Source: DASPUH01 sp964518505
GTDB lineage: Bacteria; Chloroflexota; Limnocylindria; Limnocylindrales; CSP1-4
DNA: 64,000 nucleotides
Direction of reading: 5' to 3'
Assembly (NCBI GenBank): GCA_964518505.1
Contig: CAZFGT010000003.1
Location: 54,726 to 118,725, forward strand
Below the pieces are notes generated by a model. It had not been told where the DNA came from. It did not search any database and saw nothing but the letters and a program-made list of their open reading frames with translations. Positions within the stretch are counted from its first letter, which is position 1. Each line of letters begins with the position of its first letter. Position numbers and translations under genes: made by a program. Shown piece by piece: positions 34,760 through 44,657 of this stretch.

Positions 34760-34987
34760 TCAGTGCCAGAAGCCGGTCAGGTAGCCCAGCAGCAGGAGGA
34801 CGAGGGTCAAGCCGGCCAGGCCGCCGAAGAGGAGCACGCCCTGGAGCGGGCCGGCGGTCTCTGATTCGGGATTGGCGAGCCGCGAAGGGGCCCAGCGGGC
34901 AGTCCGCAGGCGCGTGCGCCAGTCGCGCGGCTGGACCGGCCGCGGCTCGAGGCCCCCCTCGACGGGTCGGTAGAGCTTGAGGCTCAC
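34760..34987 (-). CDS. Small single-TM membrane protein, unknown function
   Basis: 75 residues, MSLKLYRPVEGGLEPRPVQPRDWRTRLRTARW then an ANPESETAGP segment and one C-terminal TM helix (GVLLFGGLAGLTLVLLLLGYLTGFW). A soluble basic N-terminus and a membrane tail suggest a tail-anchored protein. Its GTG overlaps the prs stop (GTGA), so it is translated with prs. No family is recognised; the clean overlap and the TM helix support a real gene. Confidence 0.65.
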   Translation of the reverse strand: MSLKLYRPVEGGLEPRPVQPRDWRTRLRTARWAPSRLANPESETAGPLQGVLLFGGLAGLTLVLLLLGYLTGFWH

Positions 34988-36048
34988 CGAGCGGCCGCCG
35001 GCTCGAGGGGCCCGTCGCCCGGCTGCGCGATCGGCTCGTTGCCCTCCCAGAGGAGCATCTCCTCCACCAGCTGGAGTTCGCTGGAGAAGAGCGCCCCGAC
35101 CGACTCGCCATCGTGGATGCGCCGGATGGCCTCGCCGATCAAGGGGGCCACCGACAGCTGCCGGATCTTGGCGATGCGCTTGGCCGGGGTCAGCGGCACG
35201 GTGTCGGTGACGACCACCTCCAGGAGCGCCGACTCGCGGATGCGGTCGATGGCCGGATCACTCAGGACGCCGTGCGTGGCGCATGCGTAGATCTCCGTGA
35301 CGCCCTCCTTCTCGAGGGCGCGGACCGTCTCCATGAGCGTGCCCGCCGTGTCGATCTCGTCGTCGACGATGATGGCCCGCCGCCCGGCCACCTCACCGAT
35401 GACGTTCAGCAGCTCCGCCCGGTCCAGGTTGCCCTGGCGCCGCTTCTCGATGATGGCCAGCGGGGCATCCAGCAGCTCGGCGAAGGCGCGGGCCCGCTTG
35501 GCGAAGCCCAGGTCGGTCACCACGACCAGGTCCTCCAGCTGCTTGCGCCGGAAGTAGTTGCTGAGGAGGTGGACGGCGGTCAGTTCGTCGACGGGGATGC
35601 TGAAGAAGCCCTGGATCTGGCCCTGGTGGAGGTCCATGGTGAGCATCCGGTCGGCGCCCGCCACCTGCAGCATGTCGGCGATGAGGCGCGCCGTGATCGG
35701 TACCCGCGGCTGGTCCTTCTTGTCTGACCGGCCGTAGGCATAGAACGGCACCACGGCCGTGATCCGCCCGGCGCTGGCCCGCTTGAACGCGTCGATCATG
35801 ATCAGGAGTTCCATGATCGACTTGTTGACGGGCGCGCAGGTGGGCTGGATCAGGTAGACGTCGCGCTGGCGGACGTTGTCCAGGATCTTGACGAAGATGT
35901 TCTCGTTGGCGAACTCGAAGACCTCCGCCCGGCCGAGCTCGCGACCCAGGTAGCGCGCGATCTTCTGCGCCAAGCCCAGGTTGGCGTTCCCGGTGTACAG
36001 GTCGTACTCGCCCAGCCCGACGCGGCCCGGCGCCCCGAAGGCACTCAT
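34984..36048 (-). CDS. prs: Ribose-phosphate pyrophosphokinase (PRPP synthetase)
   Basis: About 354 residues. LYTGNANLGLAQKIARYLG at the start, FANENIFVKILDNVRQRDVYLIQPTCAPVNKSIMELLIMIDAFKRASAGRITAVVPFYAYGRSDKKDQPR (catalytic and ATP region), MTMDLHQGQIQGFF in the form LTMDLHQGQIQGFF, and the PRPP loop AIIVDDEIDTAGTL are all conserved; the loop has an A where many have G. It makes PRPP from ribose-5-phosphate and ATP for nucleotide, His and Trp synthesis. The C-terminus is extended by ~35 residues. I start at ATG 36048; ATG 36138 inside the gyrA 3' end would add 30 residues. Confidence 0.95.
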   Translation of the reverse strand: MSAFGAPGRVGLGEYDLYTGNANLGLAQKIARYLGRELGRAEVFEFANENIFVKILDNVRQRDVYLIQPTCAPVNKSIMELLIMIDAFKRASAGRITAVVPFYAYGRSDKKDQPRVPITARLIADMLQVAGADRMLTMDLHQGQIQGFFSIPVDELTAVHLLSNYFRRKQLEDLVVVTDLGFAKRARAFAELLDAPLAIIEKRRQGNLDRAELLNVIGEVAGRRAIIVDDEIDTAGTLMETVRALEKEGVTEIYACATHGVLSDPAIDRIRESALLEVVVTDTVPLTPAKRIAKIRQLSVAPLIGEAIRRIHDGESVGALFSSELQLVEEMLLWEGNEPIAQPGDGPLEPAAAR

Positions 36049-36097
36049 GGGCGTGGCGTTCCCGGCGTCCGCTCCACGGTCACGCGACTGCAGCTCC

Positions 36098-38647
<2,550 letters not shown>

Positions 38648-38663
38648 AGTGCGGCCGCCCTCC

Positions 38664-39599
38664 TCATGCCGCGCCGAAGGCGTGGGCTACTTCGTGGGCC
38701 CGGCTCGTGTCGTGGCGGCGGTCCGTGCGCAGGTGCGCCGCCGCCAGGACCGGCCGCAGCTCGCCGGCCAGCGCCTCGTCCGCGCCCGCCCCGGTCAGCG
38801 CGTCGCGCACGACCCACGCCCGGTTGCCGTCCATGGTGTCGACGCTGACCGTGGTCTCGCGCCGCAGCAGGTCGGCCACACCAGCCGGGTCCACGGCGCG
38901 CCAGGAGCGCAGGGCCCAGCTCAGGGCCTTGCGGACGTCAGGGTCGGCCTCGCCGATCATGGTCGCGATGAGGGCCAGCGCCGGTGTCGGGCGCAGGCGG
39001 GTCGCCCGTTCGTCGGCCCGGATACGGACGGGCAGCTCGGCAAGCGTGGAGCCCACCAGGCGGCGCTCCCAGCGGTGCGGGGAGTAGACCAGCTGCTCCA
39101 GTTCCGCCCATCGATAGGGCTCGAGCAGGATGCCGCGGGCGGTGAGATCGGCCAGGCTGTCCACGCTTACCCAGTCGGCTGCCCGGCGAGCCAGGCGGCG
39201 GATGACTTGCCAGCTCCGCTCGGGATCGCCGGCCAGGCTGCGACGCAGGGCCACGTGGCTGAACAGGCGGACCTCAAGCAGGTCGGCCTGGGCGAGCCGC
39301 TCGGCGAGGTACACGGCGATGGCCGGTGACTGGCCGGCCAGGGCGCGGTCGACCTTGCGCGCCACGGTCGAGACGAGCGGCCAGCGCACGCCGAGCAGGG
39401 GCGCCGAGCCGGGCACGATCGTGGGCTGGGCGGCGGCGTAGACGGGATCGGCCAGGCCGCGGAACCCGCGTGCCAAGCTGCGCTCGAAGCGCTCGGGATC
39501 CGCCACCAGGTCGGTCAGGCGGTCACCAAGAGCCACCGCGGCGGGACGATGCTGAGCCACGAACGCCTGAGCGCGAGCCGTCGTTGACGAGGGCATCAT
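38664..39599 (-). CDS. HEAT-repeat protein, DNA alkylation repair (AlkD-like) family
   Basis: 311 residues, almost all helical. Repeated segments such as YLAERLAQADLLEVRLFSHVALRRSL, PHRWERRLVGSTLAELPV and ADPDVRKALSWALRSWRAVDPAGVADLLRRE are the HEAT-like repeats of the AlkC/AlkD superfamily. AlkD-type glycosylases remove bulky or positively charged alkylated bases; the W and D residues in D-P-D-V-R-K-A-x-x-W-A-L-R match the family's last repeats, but I cannot confirm the catalytic pair. ATG 39599 overlaps the thioesterase stop. It sits between the two gyrase genes. Confidence 0.65.
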   Translation of the reverse strand: MMPSSTTARAQAFVAQHRPAAVALGDRLTDLVADPERFERSLARGFRGLADPVYAAAQPTIVPGSAPLLGVRWPLVSTVARKVDRALAGQSPAIAVYLAERLAQADLLEVRLFSHVALRRSLAGDPERSWQVIRRLARRAADWVSVDSLADLTARGILLEPYRWAELEQLVYSPHRWERRLVGSTLAELPVRIRADERATRLRPTPALALIATMIGEADPDVRKALSWALRSWRAVDPAGVADLLRRETTVSVDTMDGNRAWVVRDALTGAGADEALAGELRPVLAAAHLRTDRRHDTSRAHEVAHAFGAA

Positions 39600-40090
39600 C
39601 GGACTCCGACGGGCGTGAGGGCCAGGTCGTCGGAGGCGAGGGGCACCAGTCGCAGGTGGTAGCGCGCCTGGAGCTCGGCCCGCTGCGCTTCGCCGGCTGC
39701 CATGTACGTCGCCTCGCCCGTGCACAGCACCTTGCCGCTCGCCGCGTCGACCACGTGGCCGGCGGCGTGGAAGATCCGCCGGTGGACATCGGTGACCCAG
39801 CCTTCCACGCGGACCCGCTGGCCGACCGTGACCGGCGCCTTGTAGCGGACGCCGAGCTCGGCGGTCACGCCCCAGCAGTCCTGCTGGAAGAGCGCCCAGC
39901 CCATCACCTCGTCGAGCAGCGCGGCGATGATCCCGCCGTGGATGACGCCCGCCCAGCCCTCGTGGCTGGAGGTCAGGACCAACTCGGTCCACGCGCGCCC
40001 GTCGCCGACGCGAAGGGGCACGTGCAGGCCGTGGTCGTTGAGGTCGCCACACACGAAGCAACCGTGGGGCGCCACCTCCACCCGGAACAC
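39596..40090 (-). CDS. PaaI/hotdog-fold thioesterase
   Basis: About 164 residues. CFVCGDLNDHGLHVPLRV at the start, then SSHEGWAGVIHGGIIAALLDEVMGWAL is the hotdog helix with the H-G-G-x-x-x-x-x-x-D signature, followed by YKAPVTVGQRVRVEGWVTDVHRRIFHAAGHVVDAASGKVLCTGEATYM. These enzymes hydrolyse acyl-CoA thioesters. The start is uncertain: GTG 40090 gives a compact protein, and a TTG at 40144 overlapping the gyrB end is open. The stop overlaps the next gene as ATGA. Substrate unknown. Confidence 0.8.
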   Translation of the reverse strand: MFRVEVAPHGCFVCGDLNDHGLHVPLRVGDGRAWTELVLTSSHEGWAGVIHGGIIAALLDEVMGWALFQQDCWGVTAELGVRYKAPVTVGQRVRVEGWVTDVHRRIFHAAGHVVDAASGKVLCTGEATYMAAGEAQRAELQARYHLRLVPLASDDLALTPVGVR

Positions 40091-40133
40091 GTTCGACGAC
40101 GGCGTCGAGGGGCCCTCCGGGGCGTGACGCAGG

Positions 40134-42122
40134 TCAGATGTCAAGGTTGGCGACCTTGCGGGCCTCGGCCTTGATGAAGTCCTTGCGTGGACCCACCTTC
40201 TCGCCCATGAGCGTGCTGAAGATGTGGTCCGCATCGGCCGCATCGTCGACCGCCGCCCGCAGGAGCGTGCGCGTGGCGGGGTTCATGGTGGTCTCCCAAA
40301 GCTGCTCGGCGTTCATCTCGCCGAGGCCCTTGAAGCGCTGGATGGTCAGGTTCTTGACCTTCATGTCCTTGACGATGCGGTCCCGATCGCGCTCGTCCTG
40401 CGCGTAGTTGGTGACCTTGCCGGTACTGATGCGGTACAGCGGCGGCTGGGCGATGTAGAGGTACCCGTTGTCGATGACCTCGGGCATGTGGCGGTAGAAG
40501 AAGGTCAGCAGCAGGGTCCGGATGTGGGCGCCGTCCACGTCCGCGTCGGCCAGCAGGATGATGCGGTGGTACCGCAGCTTGGCGAGGTCGAACGACTCGC
40601 CGATGCCAGCCCCCAGGGCGATGATCAGGGGCCGCACGTTGTCCGAACCAAGGACGCGATCAAGGCGGGCTCGCTCCACATTGAGCAGCTTGCCGCGCAT
40701 CGGGAGGATGGCCTGGAAGCGGCGGTCCCGACCCTGCTTGGCCGAGCCACCGGCCGAGTCGCCTTCGACGATGTAGAGCTCGCTGCGGGCGGGGTCACGC
40801 TCCTGGCAGTCGGCCAGCTTCCCGGGCAGCGACATACCCTCGAGGGCACCCTTGCGGATGACGAGATCGCGCGCCTTGCGCGCGGCGTCGCGGGCGCGGG
40901 CCGCCAGGAGGCACTTCTGGATGATCGCCCGCCCGTCGGCGGGATGCTCGTCCAGGTACTGGCCGACGCCGTCGGTGACGGCCGCCTGGACCTGGCCCTT
41001 GACCTCCGCGTTGCCCAGCTTGGCCTTGGTCTGGCCCTCGAATTGCGGCTCCACCAGCTTCACGCTGATGACGGCGGTCAGGCCCTCCCGCACGTCGTCA
41101 CCTGACAGGTTGGTGTCGGACTCCTTCAGCACGCCGGCGCGGCGCGCCCAATCGTTGAGGGAGCTGGTCAGCGCGGCGCGGAAGCCGGTGACGTGGGTGC
41201 CCCCGTCGACCGTGTTGATGTTGTTGGCGAAGGAAAAGACGTTCTCGGCGTAGCCGTCGTTGTACTGCAGGGCCACCTCGATGACGGTCGAGCCATCCTT
41301 TCGCTCGACGTACACCGGCCGGTCGTGAAGGACTTCCTTGTCCTTGTTCAGGTGGCGCACGAAGCTGATGAGGCCACCCTCGAAGTAGAAGGACTTCTCG
41401 CGGGTCGGCGTCTCGCGCTCGTCGCGCAGGGTGATCCACACGCCCTTGTTGAGGTAGGCCGATTCACGGAGCCGCTGCGAGATGGCCTCGAAGCTCCAAT
41501 CCAGGGACTCGAACACCTCGCTGTCCGGCATGAAGACGGTCGTCGTGCCGTGCCCGTCGGAGCGGCGCAGCTCGCGCACGGGCCCCGTGGGCTTGCCACG
41601 CTCGTAGCCCTGGCCCCAGACGCGCCCGTCGCGCTCCGACTCCACGTTCATCCAGGCCGATAGGGCGTTGACGACACTCACGCCGACGCCGTGCAGGCCG
41701 CCGGACACCTTGTAGCCACCACCGCCGAACTTGCCGCCGGCGTGCAGGACGGTGTGCACCACCTCGAGGGCGTCCTTGCCCGTCTTGTGCCGGCCGACCG
41801 GCACGCCGCGGCCGTTGTCGCGGTTGCGCACCGACCCGTCGGGGAGCAGCGTGACCTCGATGCGGTCGGCGAAGCCGGCCATGGCCTCGTCGATGGAGTT
41901 GTCGACGACCTCCCAGACCAGGTGGTGGAGGCCCCGCACGTCGGTCGAGCCGATGTACATGCCGGGCCGCCGACGGACGGCCTCGAGGCCTTCCAGGACC
42001 TGGATGCTCTCCGCGGTGTAGCCGGAGCTGGCGCTGCCGCGCTTGCGGCTTCGCGCCGTGCCGTTGGCCGGTGAGTCGATCGCGTCTGCGACGGGATCGA
42101 GCGGCTTGGTGGCCTCGGTCAT
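40134..42122 (-). CDS. gyrB: DNA gyrase subunit B
   Basis: 662 residues. After a ~35-residue polar N-terminus the GHKL ATPase begins: LEGLEAVRRRPGMYIGSTDVRGLHHLVWEVVDNSIDEAMAGF, then RDNGRGVPVG and GGGYKVSGGLHGVGVSVVNALS. The Toprim domain has ELYIVEGDSAGGSAKQGRDRRFQAILPMRGKLLNVE and LLADADVDGAHIRTLLLTFFYRHM. Size and absence of the ~170-residue insertion fit the Gram-positive-type GyrB. It ends near QRFKGLGEMNAEQLWETTMNP as usual. ATG overlaps the parB stop (ATGA), so parAB and gyrB may form one unit. Confidence 0.97.
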   Translation of the reverse strand: MTEATKPLDPVADAIDSPANGTARSRKRGSASSGYTAESIQVLEGLEAVRRRPGMYIGSTDVRGLHHLVWEVVDNSIDEAMAGFADRIEVTLLPDGSVRNRDNGRGVPVGRHKTGKDALEVVHTVLHAGGKFGGGGYKVSGGLHGVGVSVVNALSAWMNVESERDGRVWGQGYERGKPTGPVRELRRSDGHGTTTVFMPDSEVFESLDWSFEAISQRLRESAYLNKGVWITLRDERETPTREKSFYFEGGLISFVRHLNKDKEVLHDRPVYVERKDGSTVIEVALQYNDGYAENVFSFANNINTVDGGTHVTGFRAALTSSLNDWARRAGVLKESDTNLSGDDVREGLTAVISVKLVEPQFEGQTKAKLGNAEVKGQVQAAVTDGVGQYLDEHPADGRAIIQKCLLAARARDAARKARDLVIRKGALEGMSLPGKLADCQERDPARSELYIVEGDSAGGSAKQGRDRRFQAILPMRGKLLNVERARLDRVLGSDNVRPLIIALGAGIGESFDLAKLRYHRIILLADADVDGAHIRTLLLTFFYRHMPEVIDNGYLYIAQPPLYRISTGKVTNYAQDERDRDRIVKDMKVKNLTIQRFKGLGEMNAEQLWETTMNPATRTLLRAAVDDAADADHIFSTLMGEKVGPRKDFIKAEARKVANLDI

Positions 42123-42979
42123 GCCGGGCTGCCCCCGAGACGTTCGACCAGGCGCCCCAGGTCGTCCGGTCCGTAGTACTCGATGATGATGCGGCCCCCC
42201 TTGCTCCCGCTCGTGAGCGTGACCTTCGTGCCGAGGATCGTGCGCAGGTGCGCCTCCACCCGCTCGAGGTCCGGATCGACCGGTGCGGCGCCGGACGCGG
42301 CCTCCACCGGCGCCGGGCGGGCGCGACGGACCAGCTCCTCGGTGGCGCGGACCGAGAGGTCACGCTCAAGGACGATCCGCAACAGTTCATCCTGCAGCGC
42401 GGCATCGGCCCCGCCGAGGGCGCGGGCGTGGCCTTCGCTGATGAGCCCCTGGGCCACGGCGTCCTGCACCGCCTCGCTCGTGTCGAGGAGGCGCATCGTG
42501 TTGGCGACGCTCGAGCGAGCGCGGCCGACCTGCTGGGCGACCTGCTCCTGGGTGAGCTCGAACTCGCCCATGAGGCGTCGGAACGCGTTGGCCTCCTCGA
42601 GCGGGTTGAGATCGGCGCGCTGGATGTTCTCCACGAGCGCCAGCTCCAGCTGCTGCCGGTCGGACGTCGGGCCGCGGACGACGGCGGGGATGCGCGTCAG
42701 CCCGGCGATCCGCGCTGCGCGCAGGCGTCGCTCCCCGGCGATGAGCCGGTAGCCGTCCACCGTCTCCTGCACGACGATCGGCTGGAGGACGCCGTGGGCC
42801 TCGATGCTGCGCGCCAGCGCCTGGAGGGCCTCCTCCTCGGCGTGCGCCCGTGGCTGGGACGGGTTGAGGGCGACCTGCTCGACGGGGATCTCCACGGCGG
42901 ACGGGCCGGCCGGACGCTGCGGGATGAGCGACGCGAGACCGCGGCCGAGCCCGCTGGGCCGCCGGCCGAGGCCGGTCAC
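42119..42979 (-). CDS. parB: Chromosome partitioning protein ParB (Spo0J), CTPase clamp
   Basis: 286 residues. GLGRGLASLIP near 10 is the ParA-stimulating N-terminus. The CTP-binding core has QPRAHAEEEALQALARSIEAHGVLQPIVV and GYRLIAGERRLRAARIAGL (GERR motif), then ENIQRADLNPLEEANAFRRL. The helix-turn-helix region is LTQEQVAQQVGRARSSVANTMRLL and the C-terminal dimerisation domain ends LERVEAHLRTILGTKVTL and onward. ParB loads at parS and slides as a CTP-dependent clamp. A near-perfect parS is 1 kb away. Starts at GTG in a GTGA overlap with parA. Confidence 0.96.
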   Translation of the reverse strand: MTGLGRRPSGLGRGLASLIPQRPAGPSAVEIPVEQVALNPSQPRAHAEEEALQALARSIEAHGVLQPIVVQETVDGYRLIAGERRLRAARIAGLTRIPAVVRGPTSDRQQLELALVENIQRADLNPLEEANAFRRLMGEFELTQEQVAQQVGRARSSVANTMRLLDTSEAVQDAVAQGLISEGHARALGGADAALQDELLRIVLERDLSVRATEELVRRARPAPVEAASGAAPVDPDLERVEAHLRTILGTKVTLTSGSKGGRIIIEYYGPDDLGRLVERLGGSPA

Positions 42980-43815
42980 GCTGCACCTCGCTGCTCGTCG
43001 GCAGTGGGTGCGTCAGGGACGGGCGTCGCGATGGCGGGGACCGTCATGGTCAGGCCCTGTCGACTCAGGTACTCCTGGGCCACGCTTCGGTAGGCCTCGG
43101 CGCCGGCCGAATCGGGCCGATACGTGGCGATCGGCTGTCCGTAGCTCGGCGCCTCCGACAGGCGGACGCTGCGCGGGATCACGGTCGTGAAGACGCGGTC
43201 GCCCAGATGACGGCGCGCTTCAGCGGCCACGTCGGCCGCCAGCTTCGTGCGCGCGTCATACATGGTCAGGAGCACTCCCTTGATCGTGAGCCCAGGGTTT
43301 AGATGGTCGCGGATGAGGTTGATCGTGGCGATCAGCTGGTTCAGCCCTTCCAGGGCGTAGTACTCGCACTGCAGCGGGATCAGCACCTGATCCGCCGATG
43401 TGAGGCCGTTGACGGTCAGGAGCCCGAGCGACGGCGGACAGTCGATGAGGATGTGCTCGAACGGCTCGTGGATCGAGGCAAGCGCCCGGCCCAGGCGGCG
43501 CTCGCGCTGGGACATCGAAGCCAGTTCCACTTCAGCGCCGGCGAGCGCCATCGCCGAGGGGAGCAGGCGGAGTCGCGGGATCGCGGTATCGACGATGAGC
43601 TCGTCCACTGCAACGTCATCGGTGAGCGCGTCATACGTCGACTGGACGACGGCGGCCCGGTCGATCCCGAGCCCGCTCGTCGCGTTGCCCTGTGGGTCGA
43701 GATCGACCACGAGGACCGAGCGGCCGGCGAGCGCCAGGTAGGTCGCCAGGTTGACCACCGTGGTGGTCTTGCCGACGCCGCCCTTCTGGTTCGCGCATGC
43801 GACCGTCTCGCCCAC
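42976..43815 (-). CDS. parA: Chromosome partitioning ATPase ParA (Soj)
   Basis: 279 residues starting MGETVACANQKGGVGKTTTVVNLATYLA with the deviant Walker A motif (KGGVGKTT, signature lysine). Walker A' is VLVVDLDPQGNATSGLG near 36, Walker B is ILIDCPPSLGLLT near 118, and VIPRSVRLSEAPSYGQPI near 205 is the conserved C-terminal segment of chromosomal Soj. It binds DNA non-specifically and drives segregation with ParB. GTG start at 43815. The C-terminal ~25 residues are Ala/Pro-rich. Confidence 0.97.
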   Translation of the reverse strand: MGETVACANQKGGVGKTTTVVNLATYLALAGRSVLVVDLDPQGNATSGLGIDRAAVVQSTYDALTDDVAVDELIVDTAIPRLRLLPSAMALAGAEVELASMSQRERRLGRALASIHEPFEHILIDCPPSLGLLTVNGLTSADQVLIPLQCEYYALEGLNQLIATINLIRDHLNPGLTIKGVLLTMYDARTKLAADVAAEARRHLGDRVFTTVIPRSVRLSEAPSYGQPIATYRPDSAGAEAYRSVAQEYLSRQGLTMTVPAIATPVPDAPTADEQRGAA

Positions 43816-43850
43816 TCAGCTTCCCGACCGACGCGCTATCACTGCACCTG

Positions 43851-43856
43851 ATTCTA
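43851..43856 (-). promoter_or_regulatory. TAGAAT -10 box of parAB
   Basis: Minus-strand TAGAAT, 35 nt before the parA GTG, leaving a leader of about 28 nt. The -35 is weak. Confidence 0.45.
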
Positions 43857-43956
43857 CTGGATTCGGCGTTCTCCGACCCTTTCCGGAACTCGTCGAGGCC
43901 CTCCGTGACGGCCCGAATCATGGCTGCGGTGACTTCACCAACGCTTGCCTGGCCGT

Positions 43957-43972
43957 TGTTGCACGTGAAACA
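43957..43972. promoter_or_regulatory. parS centromere site
   Basis: TGTTGCACGTGAAACA matches the bacterial parS consensus TGTTTCACGTGAAACA at 15 of 16 positions (T to G at position 5). It lies ~140 bp upstream of parA and is the expected loading site for the ParB encoded next to it. Confidence 0.88.
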
Positions 43973-44067
43973 CCCGCCCTGGTGCCGGAGCGCACCACTG
44001 AGCGTCACGATCCGTCTCCAGGCGGCCCTGAGTCTGCTTCTTGGGCGGCTGTTGGGGCCCTCCGCGC

Positions 44068-44073
44068 TATACT
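44068..44073 (+). promoter_or_regulatory. TATACT -10 box of the mreD-mrdA-rodA operon
   Basis: TATACT preceded by CGC, with a leader of about 80 nt to mreD. No good -35 at 17 bp. Confidence 0.5.
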
Positions 44074-44159
44074 GCCGACCGGGCAGCGCTGCTCACCCCG
44101 GTTGCGGTCCGGTCGGCACCCGACGCACGGGTCCGGGTGGTCGCTTCGAGGCACGCAGG

Positions 44160-44657
44160 ATGAGCATCATTCTGGCCGCGGTCGCCAGCGTCCTGGCGGC
44201 GTTGCTCGAGATCAGTGTCATTCCAGGCCTGACCAGCGTCGGGCAGCCGAACCTCGTGTTCCTCATCACCGTGGTGGTGACGATGATGATCGGGGTCGAG
44301 GAAGGTCTTACGGTCGCCTTCCTTGGAGGACTGATGACGGACCTGCTGCTCCCCGGCCATCAGCTCGGCGGAACCTCCCTGGTGCTCTTGGGGATGTCCG
44401 GCATCACGGCCACCGTCGGACGTTTCCTGCCCCAGCGCCGCGTCGCCGTGGCGGCGGTCCTCGTCCTGGTGCTCGCGATGGTGTTCCAGGCGCTGGAGAT
44501 CCTCGTCCTGGCCGCGACGGCCGGCACGCCAGCGAGCTTCGACCTCGGCGGGATGCTGCCCCCCGCGATCGTGGACGCCCTCCTGGCGATCCCGGCGGCC
44601 GCGATCCTGCGATTCGCGTGGCTGCGTTACGGTGCGCATGACCGGATCGAATGGTGA
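44160..44657 (+). CDS. mreD: Rod shape-determining membrane protein MreD
   Basis: 165 residues with about five TM helices. MSIILAAVASVLAALLEISVIPGL, PNLVFLITVVVTMMIGVEEGLTVAFLGGLMTDLLLPGHQLGGTSLVLL contains the family's conserved P-x-L and G-x-x-x-G-F-x-x-G-L-x-x-D-x-L-x-x-x-x-x-G-x-x pattern. MreD links MreC and the RodA/PBP2 complex. mreB and mreC are not in the window, so the mre genes are split. It overlaps mrdA by up to 20 nt. Confidence 0.88.
   Translation: MSIILAAVASVLAALLEISVIPGLTSVGQPNLVFLITVVVTMMIGVEEGLTVAFLGGLMTDLLLPGHQLGGTSLVLLGMSGITATVGRFLPQRRVAVAAVLVLVLAMVFQALEILVLAATAGTPASFDLGGMLPPAIVDALLAIPAAAILRFAWLRYGAHDRIEW

Larger units (their letters stand above)
43816..44159. other. parA-mreD divergent spacer containing parS
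   Basis: 344 bp without a convincing gene. It holds a minus-strand -10 for parA, the parS site, and a plus-strand -10 for mreD. No DnaA box was found. Genes to its left are largely on the minus strand and all larger genes to its right but one are on the plus strand. Confidence 0.6.

Noticed and set aside
43631..44008. 125-residue minus-strand frame with a CFTCNNG segment upstream of parA
   Set aside because: The frame overlaps parA out of register and its Cys-rich part is the translation of parS.
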